A model generated the notes under the pieces. It was not told the DNA's origin, ran no database searches, and saw only the letters and a program-made list of their open reading frames with translations. A stretch of DNA of 64,000 nt from Sorex araneus (Eukaryota; Chordata; Mammalia; Eulipotyphla; Soricidae): positions 121,313,678 to 121,377,677 of the forward strand of contig NC_073307.1 of the NCBI RefSeq assembly GCF_027595985.1, in the 5' to 3' direction. This document shows, piece after piece, positions 47,437 to 57,949 of this stretch. The translations under genes and the position numbers were made by a program. The first letter of the stretch is position 1, and each line of letters opens with the position of its first letter.

Positions 47437-47814
47437 GCTCAGATACTCTCTGCTGGTGTTCCTGGAAACACAAATGAGAAAGAATTTTCAGTATGACCAT
47501 GGATTCTCATGGCAATACAGGTACCTGAGACCAGAGAGAAGCAACTTAGACAGTTTAAGCAGGCCACACAGCTTTGGCATCCTATATTTAGACTCTGCCT
47601 GATCTTTCTGATTAAAGCCTGGGATTTCACTGCTGAATCACAACTTTTCACAAATATTAAATGTTCTCAGGTCCTGATTTTCCCATTAGCTTCCTAGGTC
47701 ATGGCGCATTGCGCAGTGTCTGGAGGGGAGTTTTCTGGGCAGAATGTAAGGGCAGCATCGGAACCCTGAGGCCAGTCTTCTGGCCAAAATCTGAGGGTTA
47801 CAAAGCAGGTAAGG

Positions 47815-48066
47815 GGTATTCTGATAACATTTCAGTATCAATAATGACAACCATAATGCCAAAAAGGAGAGAAAGAGGAAGAGAGAGAGAAATTAAAAAA
47901 AAGCTCCTGCCATAGAGGTGAGCAGGGGGTGATGGGTGGTGTTGATGGTAGGGAACCTGGGCATACTAGTGCAGAGAAATCTACACTGGGGGAGGGAGTG
48001 ATGTTGGAATACTGTATGACTGAAATCCAATCATTAATGGTCTTGTAATGCTTTAAAAAATAAATA
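47815..48066 (+). repeat. 5'-truncated L1-type 3' end
   Basis: ATGCCAAAAAGGAGAGAAAG, a G-rich tract, ACACTGGGGGAGGGAGTGAT, GTATGACTGAAATCCAATC and an A-rich end. Confidence 0.5.
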
Positions 48067-48532
48067 AAAAGAAAATATATGAGTGAGGAGAAAGTTTAAA
48101 AGCAAGGGAAAAATAGAATGACATGCAAAAAATGCAAAAATAGAACTGTCACCAGAGTAAACATGCGTAAAAAGACGTATCTTTACTTACTCTTATTTTG
48201 AAAGTTTTTGTGTTTGAGAGTATTCATTAAACATGCGCAGTAACTCGATCTCCTGTGAGCTTAAAAGATAAGAGACTCTAGTAGGTGCCTTCTAATAATA
48301 AAGGATAGTGTATACCATGGTAAATAAAAGCTCAGTGATATTTTAATATTTTAGTATGGGAAAATGCATGTAAGCAATGGAGAGAGGGGGCAGTGGAGCT
48401 AAATGAGAGAATTCATTATTTATTTAATCCTGCTACCTGTGAAAGTATAGAAAGATCCTATTTGTATTTTTTAGCATGTATTTCTAGAGGACTCTTTGGA
48501 GAACTGGTTTGGAAATTAATTTTTTTGTTTTG

Positions 48533-48696
48533 TTTTATGTCTGTGGCACACCTGATGATGCTCAGGGATTACTCCTGGATATGTACACAGAAATTACTCC
48601 CGGAATGCTCGGTGGACCATATGGGATGCTTGGGATAAAATCTAAGCTGGCTGCATGCAAGCAAATACCTACTGCTATACTGTCACCAGCCCCCAT
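48533..48696 (-). repeat. Degenerate A-tail-type SINE
   Basis: The plus strand reads GGCACACCTGATGATGCTCA, GGATTACTCCTGGAT, GACCATATGGGATGCTTGGG and CTGTCACCAGCCCC, the reverse complement of body and head. Confidence 0.65.
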
Positions 48697-49398
48697 GGAG
48701 ATTGATTATTGGTCAGGTGCCTTTTACCAGAGTGACTTGTGATTTAAGCTCAAATGCTCATTTGAATTTCACTTGGGAATAGCTGGCACATCAAGGTGAA
48801 GAAGAGCTGCTGGTTTCACACTCTTCAAGATAAAACCTCTCTTGGGTCTTCTTTAGAAAAATTGTGTTAACAGAACAAAACTGGGACTCTGAGAGGCTGA
48901 CAGGAGGGCTGAGTAGAGGGCGTTTTAGGTGATGAGATGACACTGAAATCCAGCAGGTGGGAGTGGTGAGTGTGTTACCTATGTAAAGGGATAAAATTAA
49001 CCCTTGACTTTCATATCTAAATAATTAAAACCATTCACAAACTAATGTAAAAAGAATGAAAAAGCTAAGTAAATACTATCATTTCAATACAGAGTAAAGA
49101 AAATGGAAGCACAAAGGGTTTGAGTGGCAGGTACCTGATTGCATGCATACAGTTGGTGCAGTGCTGTTCTGAATATCCAGGTCTGGGTCAGTTGCTTTTT
49201 CTTTCTCAACTCTACAGATCCACTTGTAGAACGAAATTGTGCCTCCTTAAAGAGAAGGAGAGAAAGATGCCAGTTAACTCTTGTACACATGCCAGGAGGG
49301 ATATACTGATTTTAGATTTTATGTATAGCTTGGATTATACAATTTTAAATGTTAAAGACATTTTGTGAAAAATAAGGAGAAATTATTTAACATTTAAT

Positions 49399-49638
49399 CA
49401 CTGTATCACTGTCGTTCCATTGCTCAAGCGGGCACCAGTAATGTCTCCATTGTGAGACTTGTTGTTACTGTTTTGGGCATATCAAATACGCCATGGTAGC
49501 TTGCCAGGCTTTGCCCTGTGGGTGGGATAATCTTGGTAGCTTGCCAGGCTATCCAAGAGAGATGGAGGAATTGAATCCCGGTTGGTTGGCCACGTGCAAG
49601 GCAAACACCCTACCTGCTGTGCTATAGCTCCAGTCCCT
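49399..49638 (-). repeat. RTE-tailed SINE, 3' end of the larger insertion
   Basis: Minus strand: GGACTGGAGCTATAGCACAG head, GGGATTCAATTCC B-box, ATGCCCAAAACAGTAACAAC body, ACTGGTGCCCGCTTGAGCAA and the GACAGTGATACAGTGA tail. Confidence 0.88.
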
Positions 49639-50410
49639 CAAGGGTTTTATTTTTTTTTTTAAGTGTTGTTTAAACTCAGGGTCACTTACTCTTTTCCTCT
49701 AATCTCTAAACTACTTGAAGATTAACTCACATTTCTTTTCTATACGCATAAAGGTCTTAGAGGTGATCTGAGCTCACCAAGAGAGAGAACAGGAAATATA
49801 CATGCTAACCAGTAACTCCAACTAATAAAAGCCAGCGGGGCATTCTAGCCGCTCGAGAGAAAGTTCCCCCTGGCATATCCCGCTAGCGGCGAGCTGGCTT
49901 TCTCTGGGACAAGGGCCCGAGGAAGCGATGGGAAGGAGACTCTACTGCCAACAAGGCCACTGGCACCCGAGAGCCACAAGGACTGGAGAAAAGACGGGCC
50001 CGTGCACGACGCCAGCCGCGGCGTGGGCAGCTGCACAGCCCTCTGCCACCCGCTCCTGCTCGGGACACGGCGATGGCCAGGAGCGAGAACGGGGGTCTCC
50101 TGAACAAAGGAGCCCGCGCCCGGCTGGAAGAACGGCCGGAAAGGCAGGACCTCTGGAAAGCCGGGAAAGAGGGCGCCCCCAGACCCGTCTCCCGCCCTCT
50201 GCCCTCTGCCATCTGGACTGTTTCGGATTCCAGTCCTGCAGGAACAGAGGAAAGTGGGGAGGGGCGTAGGGGTGGGGGACAGAAAAAACAAACACAAACA
50301 AACAAACAAACAAACACAAGAAATCCTGGAAATGCCATAGTGGAGCTGGTGTGGGAAGGTGCCCCCTGGGTCCTCCCCAGGCCCTCCCAGGTCCAGTGGC
50401 GGCCACTGAC

Positions 50411-50566
50411 CTGATGGGCACGGACATGCGCTCCCAGCGACCGAGCCGAGGGCACCTCCTGCTGGACTGCAGGCACCGCCCCATTGGGCATCAGGATGAG
50501 CTGGGAGGCCAGAGGGACATTCTGGCTCAGGGGCCGCTTGACCAGCAACAGTTTTCCCATTGGTAG
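50411..50566 (-). other. Exon-like open segment inside the GC-rich insertion
   Basis: On the minus strand a 156-base segment reads openly as 52 residues (MGKLLLVKRPLSQNVPLASQ, then LILMPNGAVPAVQQ). It lies between a pyrimidine tract with CTCTCCAG (acceptor) and CAG|GTCAGT (donor). Its length is a multiple of three. I do not recognise the protein. It could be a captured exon of a cellular gene, or chance in a GC-rich region. Longer overlapping frames (up to 280 codons) on this strand look like GC-driven artefacts. Confidence 0.35.
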
Positions 50567-50835
50567 CTGGAGAGGATGGAAGGCAGAGCAGACAGACAGA
50601 CAGACAGACAGAAGAGGCTGAAGGGAAGGATAATGGGACAAAATAAACAGAAGCTCCGGGAGGTGGATGCCCAGCCCCTTCCCGCACCTACCCGGAATAC
50701 ACGCCCTTCCCAGAGGGGTCTGAGGAAGGCGACCTAGAACAGACAGGAAACTCGGGGGTGATGAAGAGAGTCAAAAACCGGTCGGGTCTTTTTTTTTTAA
50801 CATTTAATATAATTTATAATGATTTTTTTGTTTGA

Positions 50836-52747
50836 TGTTACTGTCAGGTTTCATGGATAAAACAGATCATCTCCCAAGGACAATGTTCAAAGGCACAAGT
50901 CCCTGGCTACTAGGAAATACAACCTTTGCTCTACCAAGCAGAAGACTCAAATGGTAGGAGGGCATCCTCCCCCCTGCAAGCCCCGCAACAATACAAAGAG
51001 AACTTATTTTTCGGGAGATCATAAATAAGCCTGATGAGAAGAGGTACAGTACAAATATATTTCCATCTATCAGGGCACAGGTTCTATTTACTCATGGCAT
51101 TTAACACAAATGTCAGTTGTGATAAGTTCTTGTCTTTTTTGCCTCCAGAAAAAATTACCTTAGAAACCTGAACCTTCTTCAAGTTTGTGGTTTATAATAA
51201 TGCTCATTATTATAATCTCCTCATGCAGAGCTATTCACTTGACTATTTTTTACATACCCTTATTAACACAGAATAAGATAAATTAAGGAGAATAAATAAC
51301 TTGGGATCTGGGTTGGTCAACATCAGCCCTGATCAAGGAGTTATGCCTAAGGAATTTAGATTTCCTGTAACATCATGTATAATGAGAGGAGTTTCCATCA
51401 AATGTCTCTTGATGGGGCAGTTCCTGAGGAAGAATCAGGATTGAGAGACTGCAACTACCCACTGTTTCTATTCCTCTAAGAAATATTATTGAGGTTGTGG
51501 GAACAGGGCTGCCTGATTCTCGATGGTACCAAGCATTTGGGCACGTTGGGCACCTGATCTGAGGACGGCTGGGAATAATATTCTTACAGTCCCATGAAGA
51601 ATATTACAATTTGTGACTTTGCTTAGGCTAGATAAAGCAAGATCAGAAGACAAGGAAATGCAAGCAAGATAAAGCAAGATCAGAAGACAGGGAAATGCAA
51701 GCAAAATATTTAGGAGGAAACTAGATGTGGCAGACGCAGATGACCTATGTGTTAGGAGACAGAGTGAAAAGAAAGAAACAAATAAGGAGAAAACTGAGTG
51801 TTACTAGAAGCCTCTGGAGGAAAAGAATCAAAGGCATTCTGCACTTTGCTGTTAAGAAAAGAATCATTCCTTCATATGGGAAAGAGTCGTGTGGTCTGAG
51901 GTGTTCGTTCAAAGATGTCTCATTATTTCAGAGCTGAGAGTCAAGGACTGATTGAGCCATCCAGTGTCTCTTAGTTCTGCCTTGCATGGTGGCCTGGGAG
52001 GAGGTGGGGTGGAACCTCAAGCATGTTGTTCTCTGTCAGGGAACCTGTGCTTTTAATTTATGGCATTCAACAGTAAAGGTAGTCATGAACAGTGGGTGTC
52101 TATTTAGTGTCATGGTAAACTCAAAACTACAGAATTCCCAAACCTGGTTCGTTTCTGTTGTTTTTCATGTTAGCTATCATAACCTCGCTATCTACCTATT
52201 GACCCGTACAGATAGTCATTGTTATACTCTCATTTTAGGAAGAACATGCGTCTCAAATATAATGAAAGAACTTGTGAAATCTGAGCCTGAAGAGAAGAGA
52301 CCTATTATTATTGGCCTTAGTCCTAGAACACTGACTGAGGAATTCTCCCTGTTTTCTGCCACATTGTTTGTAATAGGAGAAGCTCCCCTGAAATGTCTCT
52401 GAACAAGACACTGTCTAAAGGGTTTTACAAAAGGTTGTAGAGATTTTTAGTCCCCTGTTATAATCTTTCTACTCTTCTCAAAAATGATTATTCTGAATTT
52501 TGGAATAGTTTTTCTTGGGTCTAGTACCAAGATTGGGGTCTGTCATGATGGAATGTCTGTTCATAGGTGAGCAGAAGTGAAACGCTCATTCTTTGTGCTC
52601 TGCCTCTCCTTCTCGTGGGATGGATATTGAAAGCAGCATGAGTTCACAAATTTTAGTATGGGGAGTATAACAGCAAAGGAACATGGTGTCTTGAAAATTG
52701 GGTCATGAACTTAATTTTGTTGTTTTATTGAATTAGCACCAAAAGTA
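50836..52747. other. Non-coding flank, partly duplicated with unit B
   Basis: 50836-51590 aligns with 38460-39500. 51780-52080 resembles 2400-2690 and 37250-37550. The 138-codon frame at 51986 has no motif I recognise and lies in sequence that is non-coding in the paralogues. Confidence 0.55.
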
Positions 52748-52900
52748 TGGGACTAGAGATAGTACAGTAGTTAATAAATGTGCTCCATATGCAGTTGACC
52801 TCAATTTGATCCCCGGCATGACTTATGACTCCCCAACAGCACTCCCAATGATTCCTGGGCACAGAGCCAAGGTACCACCAAGAATTCTGGAAGGTACCGA
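52748..52900 (+). repeat. Degenerate A-tail-type SINE
   Basis: GGGACTAGAGATAGTACAG head, TCAATTTGATCCCCGGC B-box and TGATTCCTGGGCACAGAGCC body. Confidence 0.6.
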
Positions 52901-53324
52901 GAACTGGGCTCTGTCATGCTGGGGCAACTGCTCTTTCGGCTTGCAGAAGTGAGAACCTACTCTTATTCTTTACACTCTGTGTTTCCTTCTCTGGCTGAAT
53001 TTCATCAAAGAATCATTCAAATTGAATTTACATCTTTTGTTATGGAGAGTGACATAGTGTGACTGAATATGTCAAAATGTGACTGAAACCCATATCCCCT
53101 TGGCAAAATAAAATCACAGTTATAATGGAAGTCTTCATTCAACCCTGAAAATAAAAGTCATGCATACTTATCAATGCCAATGGACCTCGATATTTTAAAA
53201 TAAAATATTGTATTATCTGAATTTATAATAATAAGTAATCTCAAAGAAAGGAAGTAACTGGATATATGACAACAAAAATGTAAACATAAGTGAGATGCTG
53301 AAGGACATATAATCTTCTATACTA

Positions 53325-53465
53325 CAGAGATAGTACAGGGGTTAAGACACTTTCCTCCCACTAGGAGGACTCAAGTTCCAACCCTGGCACTACATATAGT
53401 CACTGAGTACTGAAGGAGTGATCCCTGAGTATAGAACCCAGAATAAACTTTGAGAACTACTGACT
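53325..53465 (+). repeat. Degenerate A-tail-type SINE
   Basis: ACAGAGATAGTACAGGGG head, CAAGTTCCAACCCTGG B-box and GTGATCCCTGAGTATAGAACC body. Confidence 0.6.
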
Positions 53466-53962
53466 GTGACTGATAGCAATTAAAAAATTTAATCCCCTGT
53501 ACTTGCAATCAAATCCCACTTGATTTAGGCATAGCCTATGTCTACTACCCATCCAGAAAAGGAATCTCTGTTTCATGGGTGGATACTCATTACCTCTGGA
53601 CCTGGTACATCCTGGAAAATGAAGACGCTGCCACGAGCATGAGTATAGGAGGACAGCAATTTAGAGTTTTTACTTTCCTGACCTACCTATGTGATTGTGA
53701 GTTGACAGAAACTGGAATGATCTACCCGAAGACATAGTTTCTCTCGAGCTACACTCATAGCTAACCCCCAACCGAGAAGTATAGCCTTAATCCTAAGTTT
53801 TGCTAACTTATATTGCTTTTCTCTTTCAAATATAGTGAAATCAAAGCTCTTTGCCATTAATTTTGTTGATGAATTGTTACTACCATTCCATGCAAATTTA
53901 CCTAAACCTCCCCATTTGATAAAATTTTCCTTGAATAAATTCTTAAGTCAACCTATATTAGG

Positions 53963-53965
<3 letters not shown>

Positions 53966-54002
<37 letters not shown>
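53966..54002. repeat. (GT)n microsatellite
   Basis: About 18 GT units. The unit A paralogue near 4398-4436 has an interrupted GT-rich tract. Confidence 0.92.
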
Positions 54003-54005
<3 letters not shown>

Positions 54006-54109
54006 TAAGGCAGAAAGAAATAAGAAAGAAAATATCAGGAAACAATGGAAATCCCTCTAATTTATTGGTAGAAACCTTACAAGTTACCTTGTTACACAAA
54101 AATGAAATT

Positions 54110-54899
54110 TGACTCAGCCTGTGACTCTCCAGTCTATCCATTTACAAACAAATTCACATGACTTTGTTTTTACCAGTGGCTGTGTAGTATTGTGCAGATG
54201 AGTTTCTTTTGAAACTCAGTCATAAATAACTCTGTAGCGGTGGCTCTTATAGACGTTCAATTAATAAAAAAGAATGCAAATTATTTCAGGAGCCAGTGGA
54301 TTCCCTGGCAGTTCACAAGATTGCTAGACCAGTACTCTAGGAGCCTGATGGCAGATAGAGCCTGATCTGCACTTCTCTCTGAGATCAATTCATCAGTCTG
54401 ACCAGCAGTGCCAGAGAAGTAAAAACTGAAACAACTGAACACCCAGCACTGATGGCACCCGGGACCCACAGGGCAGCCCCCTGTGGAGCAGGTGGCTGTG
54501 CTACACTCAGGGCTGATAGCTTTGATGTTCAGGCCTGTTATTTAGGTGAACATAGTAGACACATGCTGAAAATTATGGCATGTAGGTAAATATGGAATGT
54601 AAAGAGCTGATGTGCCTCCCCTGAGACATGTGAAAGGACAGGGAGACACGATCAGAATCCCTGAGGTTGTCGTTTCCTGCGTTCAAGCCTAGGTCTCCTT
54701 AGTTCTAAAGCTGTGGCTTTCTGTACTGTGGCACGGATCCACTCTTAGAGTTATAATGCCAATTTCAAGAAAATAGTGAAATAATTGTTCATTTATTTTA
54801 AAGAAAAGCTAAGGATTCCGTGTAGGCAAAGTAATTCTTAGAGAAGAAACAAAAGACGTCAAATAACATGGCTGCTGGCAATTCCGAATTTGTTTGTTT

Positions 54900-54930
<31 letters not shown>

Positions 54931-55340
54931 GAACTAAACTGATCCTTCATGGTCATTATCTTGACATTTTTGTTTTTTGTAATACAGAAAATAAATGCAT
55001 CTTCTTGTGACAAAAAAAACAAGGAGAAAAATTATCAATTCATAGTTGATAAGACGAAAAGAAAAATTTAGGACAATATAGAAACAGTTTGACTATTGGT
55101 ACAATTGGTTCCAATCTGTAAATTCATTTGATCTGACAGGGGTCTAAACTGTTCTATATACCATTATAGATATGCTTGTGGCTCTTAATAATCTGTAAAA
55201 ACAATAATAATGCCAAAATAAACATTTATTTTTGAAAGAAATCTGAACAATGACTGACAAGTCCTTGAGAAATCTAGCTTTGTGAATATACCACCATATG
55301 TGTTTTGTCTTAGAATCTGAATTTATTTTTAAAAATTGTT
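54110..55340. other. Duplicated block of unit D matching 20880-28250
   Basis: It is collinear with unit A minus its insertions: 54265-54545 matches 20940-21254, 54546-54850 matches 22329-22875, and 54850 onward matches 28211 onward. An additional A/T-rich insert (about 54895-55345) is not in unit A. Confidence 0.7.
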
Positions 55341-55346
55341 TATCTT

Positions 55347-55527
55347 GGGGCTGGAGTGAGAGCACAGCAGGTAGGACATTTGCCTTGCACATGGCCAACC
55401 CGGGTTCAAATCTCAGCATCCCATATGGTCCCCCGAGCACTGCCAGGAGTAATTCCTGAGTGCATGAGCCAGGAGTAACCCCTGTGCATCGCTAGGTGTG
55501 ACCCAAAAAACAACAAAAAAAACAATA
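55347..55527 (+). repeat. A-tail-type SINE with TSD
   Basis: GGGGCTGGAGTGAGAGCACAG head, CCGGGTTCAAATC B-box and GAGCCAGGAGTAACCCCTGT body. TSD AAAAATTGTTTAT occurs on both sides (55331 and 55528). Confidence 0.88.
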
Positions 55528-55529
55528 TA

Positions 55530-56520
55530 AAAATTGTTTATTTTGACTTATATTGTAAATAGAGGTTTCTTATGGACTTTATTCTGACACCACCCCCACC
55601 AAGAGTGTATCCATCACCCATCCTCCTTCTCACATGCCTTCAGTGAATTGTATGTGACAGTTCCCCAGTATCTTGCTTTTGGATTTTTGTTTCTGCCTAA
55701 CTGTGTATCTTTTAAAAATAGATAGATAGATTCAGAATTGCCACAGAACCTGTTATTTTACTTCCAGATTTGTATTACAGGACTGTGCTAAACTTGAACA
55801 TTAATGTTACAGAAGAATTGTTTATAATATTCCCATAATAAATAGGGTCAACAAATAGAGGATTCACTCACTTATCATGTGGAATGGAACAATACAGGGT
55901 ACTAATTAAAATAAAAAGTAATTACAGTTAATGAAGTATAAGAGGGATGACACTGACTCTGGGGACACTGGTGGGGTGATTGGTATTTCAATATTGTAAG
56001 CTTGAAACATTTTTATTATGAACAGCTTTTTAAATCATGGCCTCTAAATAAAATCTTTTTAATTAAAAAAATCAGTGTGATATAGCATATTCTTTCACAT
56101 GGGCGAATCTGAATCTCTCATGATGAATGAAATAAGTTAGTTATGAAAGACGGATTCCATTTACCTGGAAAGTGTAAACTAGGAATGTACATTGAGAGAC
56201 AGGAAGTAGGAGAGTAGAAAGTCAGACAGAGTGGAGCTGGGAGATTGTTAGGAGATGGAAATGATCACAAATAGCTATTAAGTTTCTTTTGGGACTGATG
56301 AAAGCATAATACAAATAATTGTTCTACTAAAACCCATAACGGATAAATAATATTATGATGTGAATTACATCCTAGTAAAGCTGTTTTTAATTTAAAAAGA
56401 AGAAACAAAAGACACATAATGCTCTTTAACTTCAAGCTATATAAAAAAAGTTGTAAAAAGAACCTACTGGTTTCGAAAAATATAGACTCACTCAGGCCAC
56501 TAGAATAAAATAAAGCCCAA
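55530..56520. other. Duplicated block of unit D matching 28250-29690
   Basis: Collinear with unit A minus the SINEs at 28564 and 29061 (AGATTCAGAATTGCCACAG, GTGCTAAACTTGAACATYAA and AAAGTGTAAACTAGGAA shared). No ORF. Confidence 0.8.
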
Positions 56521-56544
56521 TATATACATATATATATATATATG

Positions 56545-56719
56545 TGACTGTCACTGTCACTGTCATCCCCTTGCTCATTGATTTGCTTGAGTGGGCACCA
56601 GTAATGTCTCCACTGTGAGACTTGTTGTTACTGTTTTTGGAATATCGAATATGCCATAGGTTTCTTGCCAGGCTCTGCCGTGTGGCTTAGATACACTTGG
56701 TAGTTTGCCGGATGTATAT
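56545..56719 (-). repeat. RTE-tailed SINE, 5'-truncated
   Basis: Minus strand AATCAATGAGCAAGGGGATG and GACAGTGACAGTGACAGT tail. It is truncated at the body toward 56719, where it meets an inverted SINE. Confidence 0.8.
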
Positions 56720-56740
56720 ATATCCAGCAAATATATATCC

Positions 56741-56955
56741 AGCTGGAGCGATAGCACAGTGGGTAGGGCGTTTGCTTTGCATGCGGCTGACCCGGGCTTG
56801 ATTCCTCCCTTCCTCTCAGAGAGCCCGGCAAGTTACCGCATGGCAGAGCCTGGCAAGCTCCCCGTGGCCTATTAGATATGTCAAAAACAGTAACAAGTCT
56901 CATGATGGAGATGTTACTGGTGCCTGCTCAAGCAAATCAATGAACAGTGACAGTG
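56741..56955 (+). repeat. RTE-tailed SINE
   Basis: GCTGGAGCGATAGCACAGTG head, ATATGTCAAAAACAGTAAC body, GTTACTGGTGCCTGCTCAAG and ACAGTGACAGTGAT tail. It forms an inverted pair with the copy at 56545. Confidence 0.85.
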
Positions 56956-56984
56956 ATCTTAAATTGAAGTTTGGAAATGAAGAG

Positions 56985-57660
56985 TTTTATATATATATAT
57001 ATATATATTTTTTATGCATATATCCAAGCAGCTGACTTTTTGACATTTTTTATTTCACTAGATACTAAGGTAGTGTGATTTACATAGTTATTCTTAGCTG
57101 ACATTTATGAGTACAGATTCTCAACACCAATCCCACCAGCAGTATAGTCTTTCCTGTACTGATGTCCAGGTTTCCTCTCAAACCCCAGCCTGACTCCTGA
57201 TAGACACATTCTAAGTTTGATTGTCTTAGTTTAGATTTCATACTTACAATAATGCTGGCTCTATAGTATAGAAATATACATATATACCCCATCTTTGAAA
57301 TAGTGAATTATTGGGTCTGATGGTAACATTATCCTCTGAGAAACTCCTCTTAGAAACATTTATACTGAGCTGAATAGACAAGATTTCTACCAGAAGTGGA
57401 TGAGATCTCCTTTTTCACTATATACTGCCAAAATAAATTGTTCCCATTTTTTATAATTTGTGTATCGTTGTGCTGATGTCAGATAGTATCTCATTGTCTG
57501 CCTTTTAAAAATTTTTCTAATAATAAATGATGATGAGTATTTTTTTCATGTCTTTTTTTTCATGAGTCTTTCAGTTATTTTCATCGAAGAAGTGTCTGTT
57601 AATTTCCTTTCCCCAATTTTGGATAAATAGAGCTTCTGGATTATGTTTCATTGTTAATCT
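56985..57660. other. Duplicated block of unit D matching 29740-29950 and 32753-33224
   Basis: The L1 at 29952 in unit A splits this block, and here it is continuous (TAGACACATTCTAAGTTTG near 57203). It includes a (TA) run at 56987-57010. Confidence 0.8.
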
Positions 57661-57664
57661 TGTA

Positions 57665-57895
57665 TAAAAAATTTAATTATATCAAGAAGCACTGTTGCAA
57701 ATTTGTTCATGATTGTGTTTCAGTTATACAATGTTTGACACCCATCCTTAACCATTGTACATTTCCCACCACCAGTGTTCCCCATTTCACTCCTGCCACT
57801 CCAACACCCCCAAGACTACCTCCATGATAGACATTTTTCTTTTTTCCTCTGCTCTCTTTCATTTTGGGCATAATGATTTGCAATACAGATACTGT
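57665..57895 (-). repeat. Old L1-type 3' end, predates the duplication
   Basis: It matches 33490-33720 in unit A (ATCAAGAAGCACTGTTGCAA, ACAATGTTTGACACCCAT, ATTTGCAATACAG-type words). Confidence 0.6.
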
Positions 57896-57909
57896 CTCTC
57901 CACCTAATT

Positions 57910-57911
<2 letters not shown>

Positions 57912-57949
<38 letters not shown>

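Larger units (their letters stand above)
47462..49398. other. Duplicated 5' flank of receptor unit C
   Basis: It aligns with the flanks of units A, B and D, more diverged than those are from one another. It carries two repeats, annotated separately. Confidence 0.6.
49399..50795 (-). mobile_element. 1.4-kb GC-rich insertion ending in an RTE-tailed SINE, flanked by one TSD
   Basis: The 13-base word TTTAACATTTAAT occurs at 49386-49398 and 50796-50808. Unit B carries it once (38133-38145), so everything between arrived as one unit or a series at one site. On the minus strand it begins with A-rich bases (50795-50788), continues with CpG-rich single-copy-looking DNA (50760-49830) and AT-richer DNA, and ends with a full SINE (49638-49399) and its CAGTGATACAGTG tail. 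Confidence 0.65.

Noticed and set aside
49845-50687. A 280-codon frame and overlapping 252- and 180-codon frames on the minus strand
   Set aside because: Several frames are open at once because the DNA is GC-rich with few stop triplets. Only the 52-codon segment with splice signals was kept, at low confidence.
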